From contig JAHQXC010000004.1 in NCBI GenBank assembly GCA_029856525.1, positions 1 through 37,364 of the forward strand: a DNA stretch of 37,364 nucleotides, written 5' to 3'. The notes beneath the pieces are model-generated. The model did not search any database. It was not told the DNA's origin and worked only from the letters and a program-made list of their open reading frames with translations. Position 1 is the first letter of the stretch, and each line of letters opens with the position of its first letter. The stretch comes from Candidatus Odinarchaeia archaeon (GTDB taxonomy: Archaea > Asgardarchaeota > Odinarchaeia > Odinarchaeales > Odinarchaeaceae). Positions 24,536-33,711 of this stretch are shown here, piece by piece. The position numbers and the translations under genes are program-made.

Positions 24536-25064
24536 TCCGGTCGGGCCCGCCACGTTTAAAACCGCATGCTTTTATAAATTCATCGTTATCGACAGGTGTT
24601 ATAACAGCTGTGAGAGCACCCTCCTGGTATATTTCAAGTAGGTTTCTATCTCTTATTAATGCGGTTATTATCTTATCTCCGCTGCTTGCAAGCAGCGCTA
24701 GCTTCCTCTTAGAGGTTAATTCGTCTACCTTCTTGATCGCGGTAACTTTCTCTAAGGGTATTATTTTTTTCTCCAATCCGTTTTCTATTATAATCTGTTT
24801 CTCGGTTACAGCTAATCTTATAAACTTATATTTAATGTGAAAATAACCTCCTAAAGCTATTATAACGACGCCTATCGCTATAGAGAATAAAAGATTATAG
24901 AGTGATACTTCAGGAAACGGCATAAGAAAGTACACTACAGGGATAAGTGTGAAACCTATAATAATTAAAGGCAGAGATCTACGCCAGCTTGAAACTTTTA
25001 TTCTATCCTCATATATGAGATCTCTCTCGCATACTTCTCGATCACGTTTCAACGCATTTTCCAC
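24522..25064 (-). CDS. Bacterial-type PH-domain membrane protein
   Basis: A 180-residue protein. Two membrane helices (about 31-50 and 57-77: LPLIIIGFTLIPVVYFL, LLFSIAIGVVIIALGGYF) are followed by a bPH2/YdbS-like pleckstrin-homology domain (about 80-170: FIRLAVTEKQIIIENGLEKKIIPLEKVTAIKK). Such proteins are small membrane-associated scaffolds of unknown detail. The ORF-track start is a GTG at 25064, which itself lies in an AGGTGG ribosome binding site; TTG at 25052 may be the real start. The last 10 codons and the stop lie inside the tRNA-Arg gene on the opposite strand, so KRGGPDRISVS is read from antisense tRNA. The stop codon falls in the T-loop intron. Confidence 0.82.
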   Translation of the reverse strand: MENALKRDREVCERDLIYEDRIKVSSWRRSLPLIIIGFTLIPVVYFLMPFPEVSLYNLLFSIAIGVVIIALGGYFHIKYKFIRLAVTEKQIIIENGLEKKIIPLEKVTAIKKVDELTSKRKLALLASSGDKIITALIRDRNLLEIYQEGALTAVITPVDNDEFIKACGFKRGGPDRISVS

Positions 25065-25305
25065 CTAGATCATTGTGAGAAGTCCTCCTTAAAGGAGGGG
25101 ATGTATCGCAGTAAAACTAGTTTATAACAGTTATTATTTAAGTATTTATTTGTCTAATATATAATGACGTCATTGTACTTTAAGACTTCTTCTTTGAAAG
25201 GGAAAGGTAGTTGAGAAAATAATAAATATAATAGTGTGTTATTATTATCGCCGGACGGTTTTATATAACCGGTGAATAATTTTTACCTGTTAACGGTGTT
25301 ATGTT
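25065..25305. promoter_or_regulatory. Divergent region upstream of ABCE1
   Basis: About 240 AT-rich bases with no ORF. The left end carries a hairpin (25079-25103) next to the start of the PH-domain gene. The right end carries the ABCE1 promoter, with TATA-like 'tttatataac' at 25260-25269, some 37 bases before the ATG, and GGTGTT as the ribosome binding site. Confidence 0.5.
25079..25103. repeat. Hairpin, possible insertion-element end
   Basis: GAAGTCCTCC-ttaaa-GGAGGGGATG has a five- to seven-bp stem and the 'gaag(c/t)cc ... ggggatg' look of archaeal IS200/IS605 right ends. It is short and solitary, so a chance hairpin or regulatory stem-loop in the PH-gene promoter is also possible. Confidence 0.3.
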
Positions 25306-27105
25306 ATGGCGCGTATCGCTGTTTTAAAAAAATCTAGCTGTAAGTCTAGGGACTGCGGGAAACCTTGCATGACCTTCTGCCCAGGTGTTAGAATGGGTGA
25401 GGAGACTGTTAAATTCGAGGAAGGTTCAAAGTATCCTATTATATCAGAGGAGTTATGCAGCGGATGCGGTATATGCGTTAAGAAATGCCCTTTCAGAGCG
25501 ATCGCAATAGTTAATACCCCTGAAACGGTTGAAGAGGAGGCTTCTCATAGATATGGGGTTAATCAGTTTACGCTTTTCAGGCTTCCCATACCTAGACCTG
25601 GGAAGGTTCTAGGTATAATAGGTAGAAATGGAGCAGGTAAATCCACGGCTTTGAGAATACTCGCAGGTGAGATAAAACCTAACCTAGGTAATGTTCAAAA
25701 CCCCCCTGACTGGAATGAAATAATCCAGTTTTACAGGGGCTCCGAGCTTCAAGCGTATTTTGAAAAATTATCTAAAGGGGCTCTCAAAATAAGCTATAAA
25801 CCCCAGTATATTACGAATATACCTAAAGTTTACACTGGTATTGTAGGTGATTTAATAAGTAAGGTGGATGAACGTGGCGTTGCTGAAAAGTTGATGAAAG
25901 AGCTTTATTTAGAATCCATTTGGGGTAATCAGCTTTCAACTCTTTCAGGCGGTGAGCTTCAACGTGTAGCTATAGCTGCAACAATCGCTAAAGAAGCTGA
26001 AGTGTATCTTTTCGATGAACCTTCAAGTTATCTAGATATTTTTCAAAGAATTATAGCGGCTAAAATTATAAGAAGTTTAGCTGAAATCGGTAAAACTGTT
26101 ATCTGCGTGGAGCATGATTTAGCTGCCCTAGATTTTATAAGCGACTATACCTGTGTTATATTCGGTGAACCAGGCGTCTACGGTATTGTATCCCATCCCT
26201 ACGGTGTTAAAGAAGGGATAAACATTTTTTTAGACGGTTATCTTCCAGACGAGAATATCAGGTTTAGAGAGGAGAGTATCTCTTTCAGTAAAGCTCCTGC
26301 CATGCCTAAACTAGACTTGAAGACTACAGGTAGTTTACTAGAGTACAGCGGGTTTGAAATAAAATTAGACGGTTTTAAGCTTAAAGCTTCTAGCGGGGGT
26401 GTTAAAAAATCTGAGATTATAGGAATTTTAGGAGCTAACGGAATAGGTAAAACAACTTTCATAAAAGTTTTAGCCGGTTTACTTAAACCTGACACAGCTT
26501 TCACAGGAGTAGGCTCGCTGAAAATAAGCTATAAACCCCAGTATCTTGAAGGCGATTACACTGGTACTGTAAGAGAATTTCTTTTATCCGCTGCAGGCGC
26601 ATCTATCCTGGACTCTTCCGTTAAATCTAGTATAATCCATCCGTTGGAGCTTGAAGATTTAATGGATAAGTCTATTTCAATTTTAAGCGGCGGTGAACTT
26701 CAGAGAGTAGCTATAGCCGGGTGTCTTCTAAGAGACGCGGATATATATTTAATAGATGAGCCTAGCGCGTTTCTCGACGTTGAACAAAGGTTTGCAGCCG
26801 CTAAAACTATTAGGAGAATAGTGGAGTCTAAGAGTAAGGCTGCTTTTATAATAGAGCATGATCTTATCATGTGCGATTTAGTCTCGGATCGCTTAATAAT
26901 ATTTGAAGGCGAACCAGGCCGGCATGGACTAGCTAGTAGCCCTCAGGATATGCGTAGCGGAATGAACTCTTTCTTGAAAATGATGAATATAACGCTTAGA
27001 AGAGATGTTAAAACAGGTAGACCTAGAATAAATAAATTAGGGTCTAAACTCGACTCCGCGCAGAAATCGATAGGAGAATATTATTATGCGCCTGTAAAAA
27101 AATAA
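25306..27105 (+). CDS. abce1: ABCE1/Rli1 ribosome-recycling ATPase
   Basis: A 599-residue twin-ATPase that splits ribosomes after termination. The N-terminus has two 4Fe-4S clusters (CKSRDCGKPCMTFCP and CSGCGICVKKCPF). The first nucleotide-binding domain has Walker A GRNGAGKS and signature LSGGELQRVAIAA, with Walker B YLFDEPSSYLD. The second has GANGIGKT, LSGGELQRVAIAG and YLIDEPSAFLD. The hinge (EESISFSKAPAMP) and C-terminal basic tail are as in archaeal homologues. Length is normal and no motif is missing. The start is an ATG with GGTGTT upstream and a good TATA box, so it is monocistronic. It converges on acs with 13 bases between. Confidence 0.97.
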   Translation: MARIAVLKKSSCKSRDCGKPCMTFCPGVRMGEETVKFEEGSKYPIISEELCSGCGICVKKCPFRAIAIVNTPETVEEEASHRYGVNQFTLFRLPIPRPGKVLGIIGRNGAGKSTALRILAGEIKPNLGNVQNPPDWNEIIQFYRGSELQAYFEKLSKGALKISYKPQYITNIPKVYTGIVGDLISKVDERGVAEKLMKELYLESIWGNQLSTLSGGELQRVAIAATIAKEAEVYLFDEPSSYLDIFQRIIAAKIIRSLAEIGKTVICVEHDLAALDFISDYTCVIFGEPGVYGIVSHPYGVKEGINIFLDGYLPDENIRFREESISFSKAPAMPKLDLKTTGSLLEYSGFEIKLDGFKLKASSGGVKKSEIIGILGANGIGKTTFIKVLAGLLKPDTAFTGVGSLKISYKPQYLEGDYTGTVREFLLSAAGASILDSSVKSSIIHPLELEDLMDKSISILSGGELQRVAIAGCLLRDADIYLIDEPSAFLDVEQRFAAAKTIRRIVESKSKAAFIIEHDLIMCDLVSDRLIIFEGEPGRHGLASSPQDMRSGMNSFLKMMNITLRRDVKTGRPRINKLGSKLDSAQKSIGEYYYAPVKK

Positions 27106-27118
27106 AGGAGAGGAGGGT

Positions 27119-29089
27119 TTAGTCAGGTCCCTTATAGCCAACCGCGCTCTTTAACCCTTCAACACTCTCCGGGTTTTGAAGCGTCATAATGTTTCCTAAA
27201 GGCTCGTTTCTGACCAGCGCTCTGAGAACTCTTCTCATTATTTTACCACTTCTAGTCTTAGGCAGATCCTCTGCGAATATTATTTTCTCAGGTTTACCTG
27301 TCGGACCTATTCCTTTCACAACTTGATCGACAATCTCTTTCTCAAGTTGGGGGCTCGCTGTATAACCTGGTTTAAGTATTATGAAAGCTACAGGCGCTTC
27401 CCCTTTAATCTCGTGCGGCTGAGCTACCACCGCTGCTTCAGCTACAGCTGGATGCCCGCAGATAACACTTTCAAGCTCACCTGTTGAAAGCCTGTGGCCT
27501 GCAACCTTCATCACATCGTCGACTCTGCCTGTGATTCTAATATAACCGTCCTCCGTGTAGTATGCTCCGTCAGAGCTGAAATAGACTTTTCCACCGTACT
27601 CGCCGAAGTATGTTTTCTTATATTTCTCAGGGTCACCCCAAATAGTTCTTAGCATACCTGGTGCAAGTGGAGGTATCTGAACAAGGTAACCTGAATCTCC
27701 CTGAGCCGGTCTGTTACCTTTCTCATCATATATGTCGTGTTCAACACCTGGGAATGATCTGCAAGCCACGGTTGGAATAAACGGGCCGATACCTGGTATC
27801 GAGTTAATAATTGTACCACCTGTCTCCGTCTGCCACCATGTATCTGTTATCACGCAACGGCCGCCGCCGATTACATTAAAGTACCATAACCAAGCGTCTA
27901 AGTTTATCGGTTCACCTACAGAGCCTAGTACTCTAAGCGTGCTTAGATCATATTTCTTAACCCATTCATCACCCATTTTAATGAACATTCTAATCGCTGT
28001 CGGTGCTGTGTAGAAGATGTTAACCCCGTATTTCTCAATAATAGACCACCATCTACCCCAATCAGGTGTATCCGGCGCGCCTTCGTATATTACCTGGGTG
28101 CCACCGCATAGCAGGGGCCCATAGCAGGCGTATGTGTGACCTGTAACCCAGCCGATATCGGCGGTACACCAGTATATGTCTTCATCATGTAAGTCGAAAA
28201 CCCACTTAGTCGTTATATAAGCTTGGACAGCGTAGCCTCCTGTCGTGTGAACTACACCTTTAGGTTTCCCGGTTGTTCCACTAGTGTAGAGTATGAATAG
28301 AATATCTTCGCTATCCATCTGTTCAGGTTCACAGTAGTCGTCTGCTTCATTCATTAATTCATGATACCAGTAGTCTCTTCCATTCACCCAGTTGACTTCA
28401 TTACCAGCGCGTTTAACCACAACTACTTTTTCAATTGTAGTTCCAGCCACAGCTTCATCAGCGCTAGCTTTCAGATTTATCACTTTACCTCTTCTATAAT
28501 ATCCATCAGCTGTTATCAGAACCTTCGATTTAGCGTCTTCGATTCTATCTTTAAGCGATTGAGCGCTGAAAGCTGAGAAAACCACGCTGTGAGGGGCGCC
28601 TATTCTAGCACATGCCAGCATCGCTATGTGAACTTCAGGTATCATTGGAAGATAGATGCTTACCCTATCCCCTTTCTTCACACCTAGCTTTTTTAACGCG
28701 TTAGCGAATTTGTTAACTTCCCTGTAAAGATCATTGTATGTGAGTATTCTATTAGGTTCGTTTATAGGCTCAGGCTCCCATATGATCGCTGCTTTATTCC
28801 GCCTCCATGTTTCAACATGTCTGTCCACCGCATTATAGCAAACGTTTAGCTTACCCCCTATAAACCATTTGAAGAACGGTAGATTCTCCTCGTAGACTTT
28901 CTCGAATGGTTTAAACCATGTTATCACTTCTTTAGCTATATTCGCCCAGAAGCCTATTCTATCTTTTCTAGCTTTTTCATATATGGTTTCATCGCTCATA
29001 TTAGCGTATTTTTTAAGCTCTTCAGAAGGCCAGAAAACGTTTTCTCTCTTAGGATCTTTAACAACCCATTGAACACCCTTTCTAACCAT
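27119..29089 (-). CDS. acs: AMP-forming acetyl-CoA synthetase
   Basis: A 656-residue adenylate-forming enzyme that converts acetate, ATP and CoA to acetyl-CoA, AMP and pyrophosphate. The N-terminal ACAS domain is present (WFKPFEKVYEENLPFFKWFIGGKLN). The P-loop-like core motif is YTSGTTGKPKGVVH, followed by the 'TDTWWQTETGG' acyl-pocket motif with the acetate-favouring Trp, the hinge 'GRVDDVMKVAGHRLS', and the C-terminal acetylatable Lys in PKTRSGKIMRR. Start: ATG with GGTGGTTCA upstream. It is transcribed alone and divergent from carA. It implies acetate assimilation, though substrate range beyond acetate cannot be excluded. Confidence 0.95.
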   Translation of the reverse strand: MVRKGVQWVVKDPKRENVFWPSEELKKYANMSDETIYEKARKDRIGFWANIAKEVITWFKPFEKVYEENLPFFKWFIGGKLNVCYNAVDRHVETWRRNKAAIIWEPEPINEPNRILTYNDLYREVNKFANALKKLGVKKGDRVSIYLPMIPEVHIAMLACARIGAPHSVVFSAFSAQSLKDRIEDAKSKVLITADGYYRRGKVINLKASADEAVAGTTIEKVVVVKRAGNEVNWVNGRDYWYHELMNEADDYCEPEQMDSEDILFILYTSGTTGKPKGVVHTTGGYAVQAYITTKWVFDLHDEDIYWCTADIGWVTGHTYACYGPLLCGGTQVIYEGAPDTPDWGRWWSIIEKYGVNIFYTAPTAIRMFIKMGDEWVKKYDLSTLRVLGSVGEPINLDAWLWYFNVIGGGRCVITDTWWQTETGGTIINSIPGIGPFIPTVACRSFPGVEHDIYDEKGNRPAQGDSGYLVQIPPLAPGMLRTIWGDPEKYKKTYFGEYGGKVYFSSDGAYYTEDGYIRITGRVDDVMKVAGHRLSTGELESVICGHPAVAEAAVVAQPHEIKGEAPVAFIILKPGYTASPQLEKEIVDQVVKGIGPTGKPEKIIFAEDLPKTRSGKIMRRVLRALVRNEPLGNIMTLQNPESVEGLKSAVGYKGPD

Positions 29090-29278
29090 TGAACCACCTC
29101 TAGTGAAAATGTTATTTCAGTTCAGTGTTAAAATATATTCCTATAAAAAGCTTTAGGGATTAAGTGAATGTACGATAGGGAACTTATTTTCCTATTAATG
29201 TTCCCGTATAAACGTAAAATTTATAATGTTAATATAGGTTAAAGTTTTGAGCTTAAGATAATCGATTCTGGTGTAGAC
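29090..29278. promoter_or_regulatory. Divergent acs/carA promoter region
   Basis: An AT-rich stretch of 189 bases serving both the minus-strand acs and plus-strand carA. A TATA-like 'aaatttataatg' at about 29217-29228 is a candidate for carA. No ORF or RNA gene seen. Confidence 0.35.
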
Positions 29279-30415
29279 ATGAACAGCGACCAGGAGTCAT
29301 TTACCGCGATACTTGTATTAGAGGACGGCTCTATTTTCAGAGGCTTCAGTTTTGGTTGTAAAGGTGAATTCGAAGGCGAGGTTGTGTTTAATACAGGTAT
29401 GGTCGGCTACCCTGAGTCTCTTACAGATCCATCGTATCACGAACAGTTTTTATGTCTAACATATCCGCTGATAGGAAACTACGGAGTCCCCTCCTACGAT
29501 GTTTTCGAATATTCTCTTCCGAAATATTTTGAATCTGATAGAATCCAGGTTAAAGGATTAATAATAAGCGAGTTATGTTTTCAGCCAAGTCACTGGCTTT
29601 CTGTTAAAACTTTAAGTGAATGGTTGAGTGAGCAGGGTGTACCTGGAATATACGGGGTTGATACACGAGAGTTGACTAAAAAACTCCGTGAGAAAGGGGT
29701 TATGCTCGGTGTTCTTAAAACATTTAGTGAAGGGGATGAAGTGGACGAGTCGGAGTTGATTAAAAAAGCTGGGCGGATAAAGGATCCTAACGAGAGAAAT
29801 CTGGTAGCTGAGGTGAGTACTAAGAGAACTCTAATTTATAATAAAGGCGGTCGGCTGAGAGTGGTATTATACGACTGCGGTGTTAAATATAATATTATAA
29901 GATGCCTTGTGAAGAGGGGTGTTGAAGTTATACGTGTTCCATATGACACGCCATTCGATAAGGTTCTCGCGTATAAACCTCAAGGTGTATTACTGAGCAA
30001 CGGTCCGGGTGATCCTAAGAAAGTGTCTTCTCTAATTCTTAATGTTCGAAGACTTTTAGAAGCCGATATACCTATAATGGGTGTTTGTTTAGGAAATCAG
30101 ATTTTAGCTTTAAGCGGGGGAGCTGACACATATAAGTTAAAATACGGTCATAGGTCTCAGAATCAACCCTCCCTGAATGTTTTAAATAATAAATGTTATA
30201 TTACCAGTCAAAATCACGGCTACACTGTTTTAGAGAATACCTTGGATGAAACAGACTTTAAACCATGGTTTGTTAACGTTAACGACCATACTAATGAAGG
30301 TATAATAGATAAAACTGGCAGGGTTTTTGCAGCTCAATTCCACCCTGAGAATCATCCCGGTCCAGTTGACACTGAATTTATTTTCGACTTATTTGTAAAA
30401 AGAATGAGTGGTTAA
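29279..30415 (+). CDS. carA: Carbamoyl-phosphate synthase small subunit
   Basis: The 378-residue glutaminase subunit that passes ammonia to CarB. The N-terminal CPSase_sm domain is present (LEDGSIFRGFSFG...GEVVFNTGMVGYPESLTDPSY). The C-terminal class-I amidotransferase has the nucleophile Cys270 in GVCLGNQ, with His355 and Glu357 in QFHPENHPGP. Gly-Asn-Gln replaces the more usual Gly-His-Gln at the oxyanion strand, a change also plausible in active enzymes. It is followed by carB after 2 bases. The carbamoyl phosphate made feeds both pyrimidine and arginine synthesis; the facing argH-argG pair supports the arginine role here. Confidence 0.96.
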   Translation: MNSDQESFTAILVLEDGSIFRGFSFGCKGEFEGEVVFNTGMVGYPESLTDPSYHEQFLCLTYPLIGNYGVPSYDVFEYSLPKYFESDRIQVKGLIISELCFQPSHWLSVKTLSEWLSEQGVPGIYGVDTRELTKKLREKGVMLGVLKTFSEGDEVDESELIKKAGRIKDPNERNLVAEVSTKRTLIYNKGGRLRVVLYDCGVKYNIIRCLVKRGVEVIRVPYDTPFDKVLAYKPQGVLLSNGPGDPKKVSSLILNVRRLLEADIPIMGVCLGNQILALSGGADTYKLKYGHRSQNQPSLNVLNNKCYITSQNHGYTVLENTLDETDFKPWFVNVNDHTNEGIIDKTGRVFAAQFHPENHPGPVDTEFIFDLFVKRMSG

Positions 30416-30417
30416 CC

Positions 30418-33400
30418 ATGCCTAAAATGGATTGGATTCATAAAACTCTGATACTGGGGAGCGGAGCTATTAGAATAGGTCAGGCTGGTGAATTCGATTA
30501 CTCAGGAAGTCAAGCTTTAAAAGCGCTTTCCGAGGAGGGTGTTGAAACAGTTTTAGTTAACCCTAACATCGCTACTATTCAAACAGATCCTAAGCTTGCC
30601 GGTAAAGTCTATCTTCTACCTTTAACCGCGGATTTTATTGAGAAAGTGATTGAGAGAGAACGGCCTGACAGTATTCTTCTAAGCTTCGGAGGTCAGACTG
30701 CTTTAAATGTAGGCGTAGAACTCGCTGAGAAAGGTATCTTAGACAAATACGGTGTTAAAGTTATAGGAACCCCTATTGAAGCCATTCAAATCACAGAGGA
30801 CCGCGACCTGTTTAAAAAAGCTATGTTTGAAGCCGGCGTTAACGTTTTAAAAAGCCAGGCGGCTGTGACAGTTGAGGAAGCTGTTAGAATAGCGGATGAG
30901 ATAGGTTACCCTGTTATAGTGAGGGTTGCCTATACTCTAGGAGGTAAAGGATCAGGTGTAGCTTTTAATAAAGAGGAATTATTAGAGATCGCTCAACGCG
31001 GTTTAAAACAGAGTAGAATCAGCCAGATACTCGTAGAGGAATATGTGGGTGGATGGAAGGAGATAGAATATGAGGTGGTCCGTGATAGAGATGATAATTG
31101 TATAATCGTATGCAACATGGAGAATTTTGATCCGATGGGTATACATACAGGTGAGTCTATAGTAGTAGCCCCATCTCAAACCCTCAACAACAATGAATAC
31201 CATGCTTTAAGAGAGGCTTCTATTCGAGCTGTGAGAAAAGTTGGAGTTATAGGAGAGTGTAATATTCAATACGCGCTTGACCCTAAATCTGAGAGATTCT
31301 ATGCTATAGAGATTAACGCCCGTCTGTCAAGGTCTTCAGCACTAGCCTCTAAGGCTACAGGTTACCCTCTCGCTTATATCGCTGCTAAACTCGCGTTAGG
31401 GTATACTCTGCCTGAATTAATCAACAAGGTTACGCTTAAAACCACAGCCTGCTTTGAGCCGGCTTTAGACTATATAACCGTGAAAATACCTAGATGGGAC
31501 CTACGTAAATTTCAGAATGTCAGCCGTATACTAGGCCCTCAGATGAAAAGTGTCGGCGAGGTTATGTCTATAGGTAGAAGCTTCGAGGAGGCGCTTCAAA
31601 AAGCTGTTAGAATGCTAGATATAGGTAGAATAGGGTTAGTCGCAAATAAAAGTGAGCCTAAGCTTACACGCGATGAAATAAAATACCGTTTAACTCACCC
31701 TACTGATGAGCGGCTTTTCGATATAGTAACCGCTTTAAAATCCGGGTTCACCGTTGGCGAGGTCAGCGAGCTGACTGGAATAGATTCATGGTTTATAACT
31801 AAAATAAAAAATATTATTGACTTAGAGCGTAAACTATCTAATTATAAAGGCAGAGTCTCCGAGAGAGATTTTAAACTGATAAAACTTTTAAGAGAGGCTA
31901 AGAAATCAGGGTTCTCAGATCTTCAATTAGCTAGAATTCTCGGAGACAGTGAGAGAAATATAAGGAGAATTCGTATAGAGCATGGTATAATCCCGTACGT
32001 GAAGCAGATTGATACTTTAGCCGCTGAATGGCCTGCTAAAACTAATTATCTCTATATGACTTATAATTCAAGTGCAGATGACATTGAATTACCAGCGCAT
32101 ACATCTGATAAAATTATTGTTTTAGGATCCGGCACATACCGGATCGGTAGCAGTGTAGAATTTGATTGGTGCGCTGTAAACATGGTGTGGTCTCTGAAAA
32201 AAATGGGTGTTAAAGAAGTAATAATGGTTAACTGTAACCCTGAGACTGTTTCCACAGATTACGATATTTCAGATAAACTATATTTTGAAGAGTTAACTTT
32301 AGAGAGAGTTCTAGACATATACGAGAAGGAGAAGCCTAAAGGGATTGTGGTTTCAGTGGGAGGGCAGACCCCTAACAATTTAGCCTATCCTTTATACGAG
32401 TATAATATCCCGATTTTAGGCACCTCTCCAGTGGATATTGATAGAGCTGAAGACCGGGCTAAATTCAGTAAGCTGCTAGATGAGCTCGGTATACCTCAAC
32501 CGAAATGGGAGGCTTTAACCTCTCTGCAAGCCGCGAAAGCCTTTTGTAATTTAATCGGGTATCCTGTTCTCATCCGCCCATCATACGTGTTATCAGGGGC
32601 TGCGATGAGAGTTGCATATGATGAAAGCCAGTTAGAAGAGTTTTTGAAATTAGCAGCGGAGATTTCAGAGGATCACCCTGTCGTTATCAGTAAATTCGTA
32701 GAGAACGCTATGGAGATTGAAGTGGATGGAGTATGCGATGGGGAGGAAACCTTAATCGGCTCGCTCATCGAGCACGTTGAGTTAGCTGGGACACATAGCG
32801 GAGACGCTACTATGATTATACCGCCTCAGAGCATACCAGCCTCTGTTGAAGCTAAAATAATCCATTACACTCGTAAAATAGCTTCCGCTTTAAAAATAAA
32901 AGGTCCATTTAATATTCAATACCTTGTTAAAGGTCACGATGTATTCGTTATCGAGTGCAATCTGAGAGCTTCAAGATCTATGCCCTTCGTATCTAAGATA
33001 CGGGGTATGAATTTAATGACGATAGCCGCGTCTATTCTACTAGGAAATAAGATAAAAGACATCTGGTTTGAAGATTACACTTATCCGCGTTATCCGAAGT
33101 ATATAGGGGTTAAAGTCCCGCAGTTCTCTTTTATGAGGCTTCAAGGCGCGGATCCTGTTTTAGGCGTTGAAATGCTATCTACAGGTGAAGTTGCTTGTAT
33201 AGGGCGAACCTTTTCAGAGGCTTTTATAAAAGCACTCTTATCAGCGGAAAACGAGATACCTCTCCAAAACGGCCGCGCTCTTTTCTCAGTTGGTGGAGCT
33301 GAATTAAAAGAGAAGCTTATACCTATAGCTAGAGCATTCACTGAAATAGGTTATAAAATATATGCGACAGAGCACACCGCTGAAGCTTTAGTTAACGCAG

Positions 33401-33711
33401 GTATCCCGGTTCAAACAGTTTATAAGATTAGAGAGACACAGCGGAAACCGAATATAAAAGATTTACTCGTGAACAGGGAGATAGACTTAGTGGTAAACAT
33501 CCCTCAAACTACAACTATAGAGAAATACGTTGAGATCCTCCAAGACGAGTACGAGATAAGACGCAGCGCAGTGGAGTATAATATACCGGTGATAACTAAT
33601 ATAAAACTTGCTGAGGCTTTAGCGGAGGCGCTTCTAAAAATAAGAAATGAAGAATTCACAGTGATTTCATTAAACGAATATATTAACTCTCTTCCACTTA
33701 AATTATGGTGA
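30418..33711 (+). CDS. carB: Carbamoyl-phosphate synthase large subunit
   Basis: A 1097-residue duplicated ATP-grasp enzyme that makes carbamoyl phosphate from bicarbonate, ammonia and two ATP. The first half has LILGSGAIRIGQAGEFDYSG, the second the matching IIVLGSGTYRIGSSVEFDWC. Each half has its ATP-grasp (RVAYTLGGKGSG; RPSYVLSGAAMRV) and metal-site strand (AIEINARLSRSSALASKATGYP; VIECNLRASRSMPFVSK). The C-terminal MGS-like allosteric domain covers about 950-1097 (ALFSVGGAELKEKLIPIARAF). The middle oligomerisation domain is present. Start: ATG with GTGGTTAACC upstream, 2 bases after carA, so translation is coupled. The last 9 bases overlap the 3' end of argH. Confidence 0.97.
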   Translation: MPKMDWIHKTLILGSGAIRIGQAGEFDYSGSQALKALSEEGVETVLVNPNIATIQTDPKLAGKVYLLPLTADFIEKVIERERPDSILLSFGGQTALNVGVELAEKGILDKYGVKVIGTPIEAIQITEDRDLFKKAMFEAGVNVLKSQAAVTVEEAVRIADEIGYPVIVRVAYTLGGKGSGVAFNKEELLEIAQRGLKQSRISQILVEEYVGGWKEIEYEVVRDRDDNCIIVCNMENFDPMGIHTGESIVVAPSQTLNNNEYHALREASIRAVRKVGVIGECNIQYALDPKSERFYAIEINARLSRSSALASKATGYPLAYIAAKLALGYTLPELINKVTLKTTACFEPALDYITVKIPRWDLRKFQNVSRILGPQMKSVGEVMSIGRSFEEALQKAVRMLDIGRIGLVANKSEPKLTRDEIKYRLTHPTDERLFDIVTALKSGFTVGEVSELTGIDSWFITKIKNIIDLERKLSNYKGRVSERDFKLIKLLREAKKSGFSDLQLARILGDSERNIRRIRIEHGIIPYVKQIDTLAAEWPAKTNYLYMTYNSSADDIELPAHTSDKIIVLGSGTYRIGSSVEFDWCAVNMVWSLKKMGVKEVIMVNCNPETVSTDYDISDKLYFEELTLERVLDIYEKEKPKGIVVSVGGQTPNNLAYPLYEYNIPILGTSPVDIDRAEDRAKFSKLLDELGIPQPKWEALTSLQAAKAFCNLIGYPVLIRPSYVLSGAAMRVAYDESQLEEFLKLAAEISEDHPVVISKFVENAMEIEVDGVCDGEETLIGSLIEHVELAGTHSGDATMIIPPQSIPASVEAKIIHYTRKIASALKIKGPFNIQYLVKGHDVFVIECNLRASRSMPFVSKIRGMNLMTIAASILLGNKIKDIWFEDYTYPRYPKYIGVKVPQFSFMRLQGADPVLGVEMLSTGEVACIGRTFSEAFIKALLSAENEIPLQNGRALFSVGGAELKEKLIPIARAFTEIGYKIYATEHTAEALVNAGIPVQTVYKIRETQRKPNIKDLLVNREIDLVVNIPQTTTIEKYVEILQDEYEIRRSAVEYNIPVITNIKLAEALAEALLKIRNEEFTVISLNEYINSLPLKLW

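Larger units (their letters stand above)
24447..24552 (+). tRNA. tRNA-Arg(CCG) with two introns
   Basis: Full cloverleaf after removing two introns: acceptor GGGCCCG/CGGGCCC with G73 and encoded CCA, TA at 8-9, D-stem GCGA/TCGC with loop AGCCAGGACA, anticodon stem CAGCC/GGCTG, variable AATTC, T-stem ACCGG/CCGGT. The anticodon loop becomes CTCCGGA (anticodon CCG at 24482-24484) after removal of 12 bases, and the T-loop becomes TTCGAAT after removal of 16. The acceptor stem, G73 and an A at D-loop position 20 agree with archaeal tRNA-Arg. Proline anticodons can be forced only by other intron boundaries that break the bulge-helix-bulge. The 3' 31 bases are antisense to the end of the PH-domain gene. 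Confidence 0.93.
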
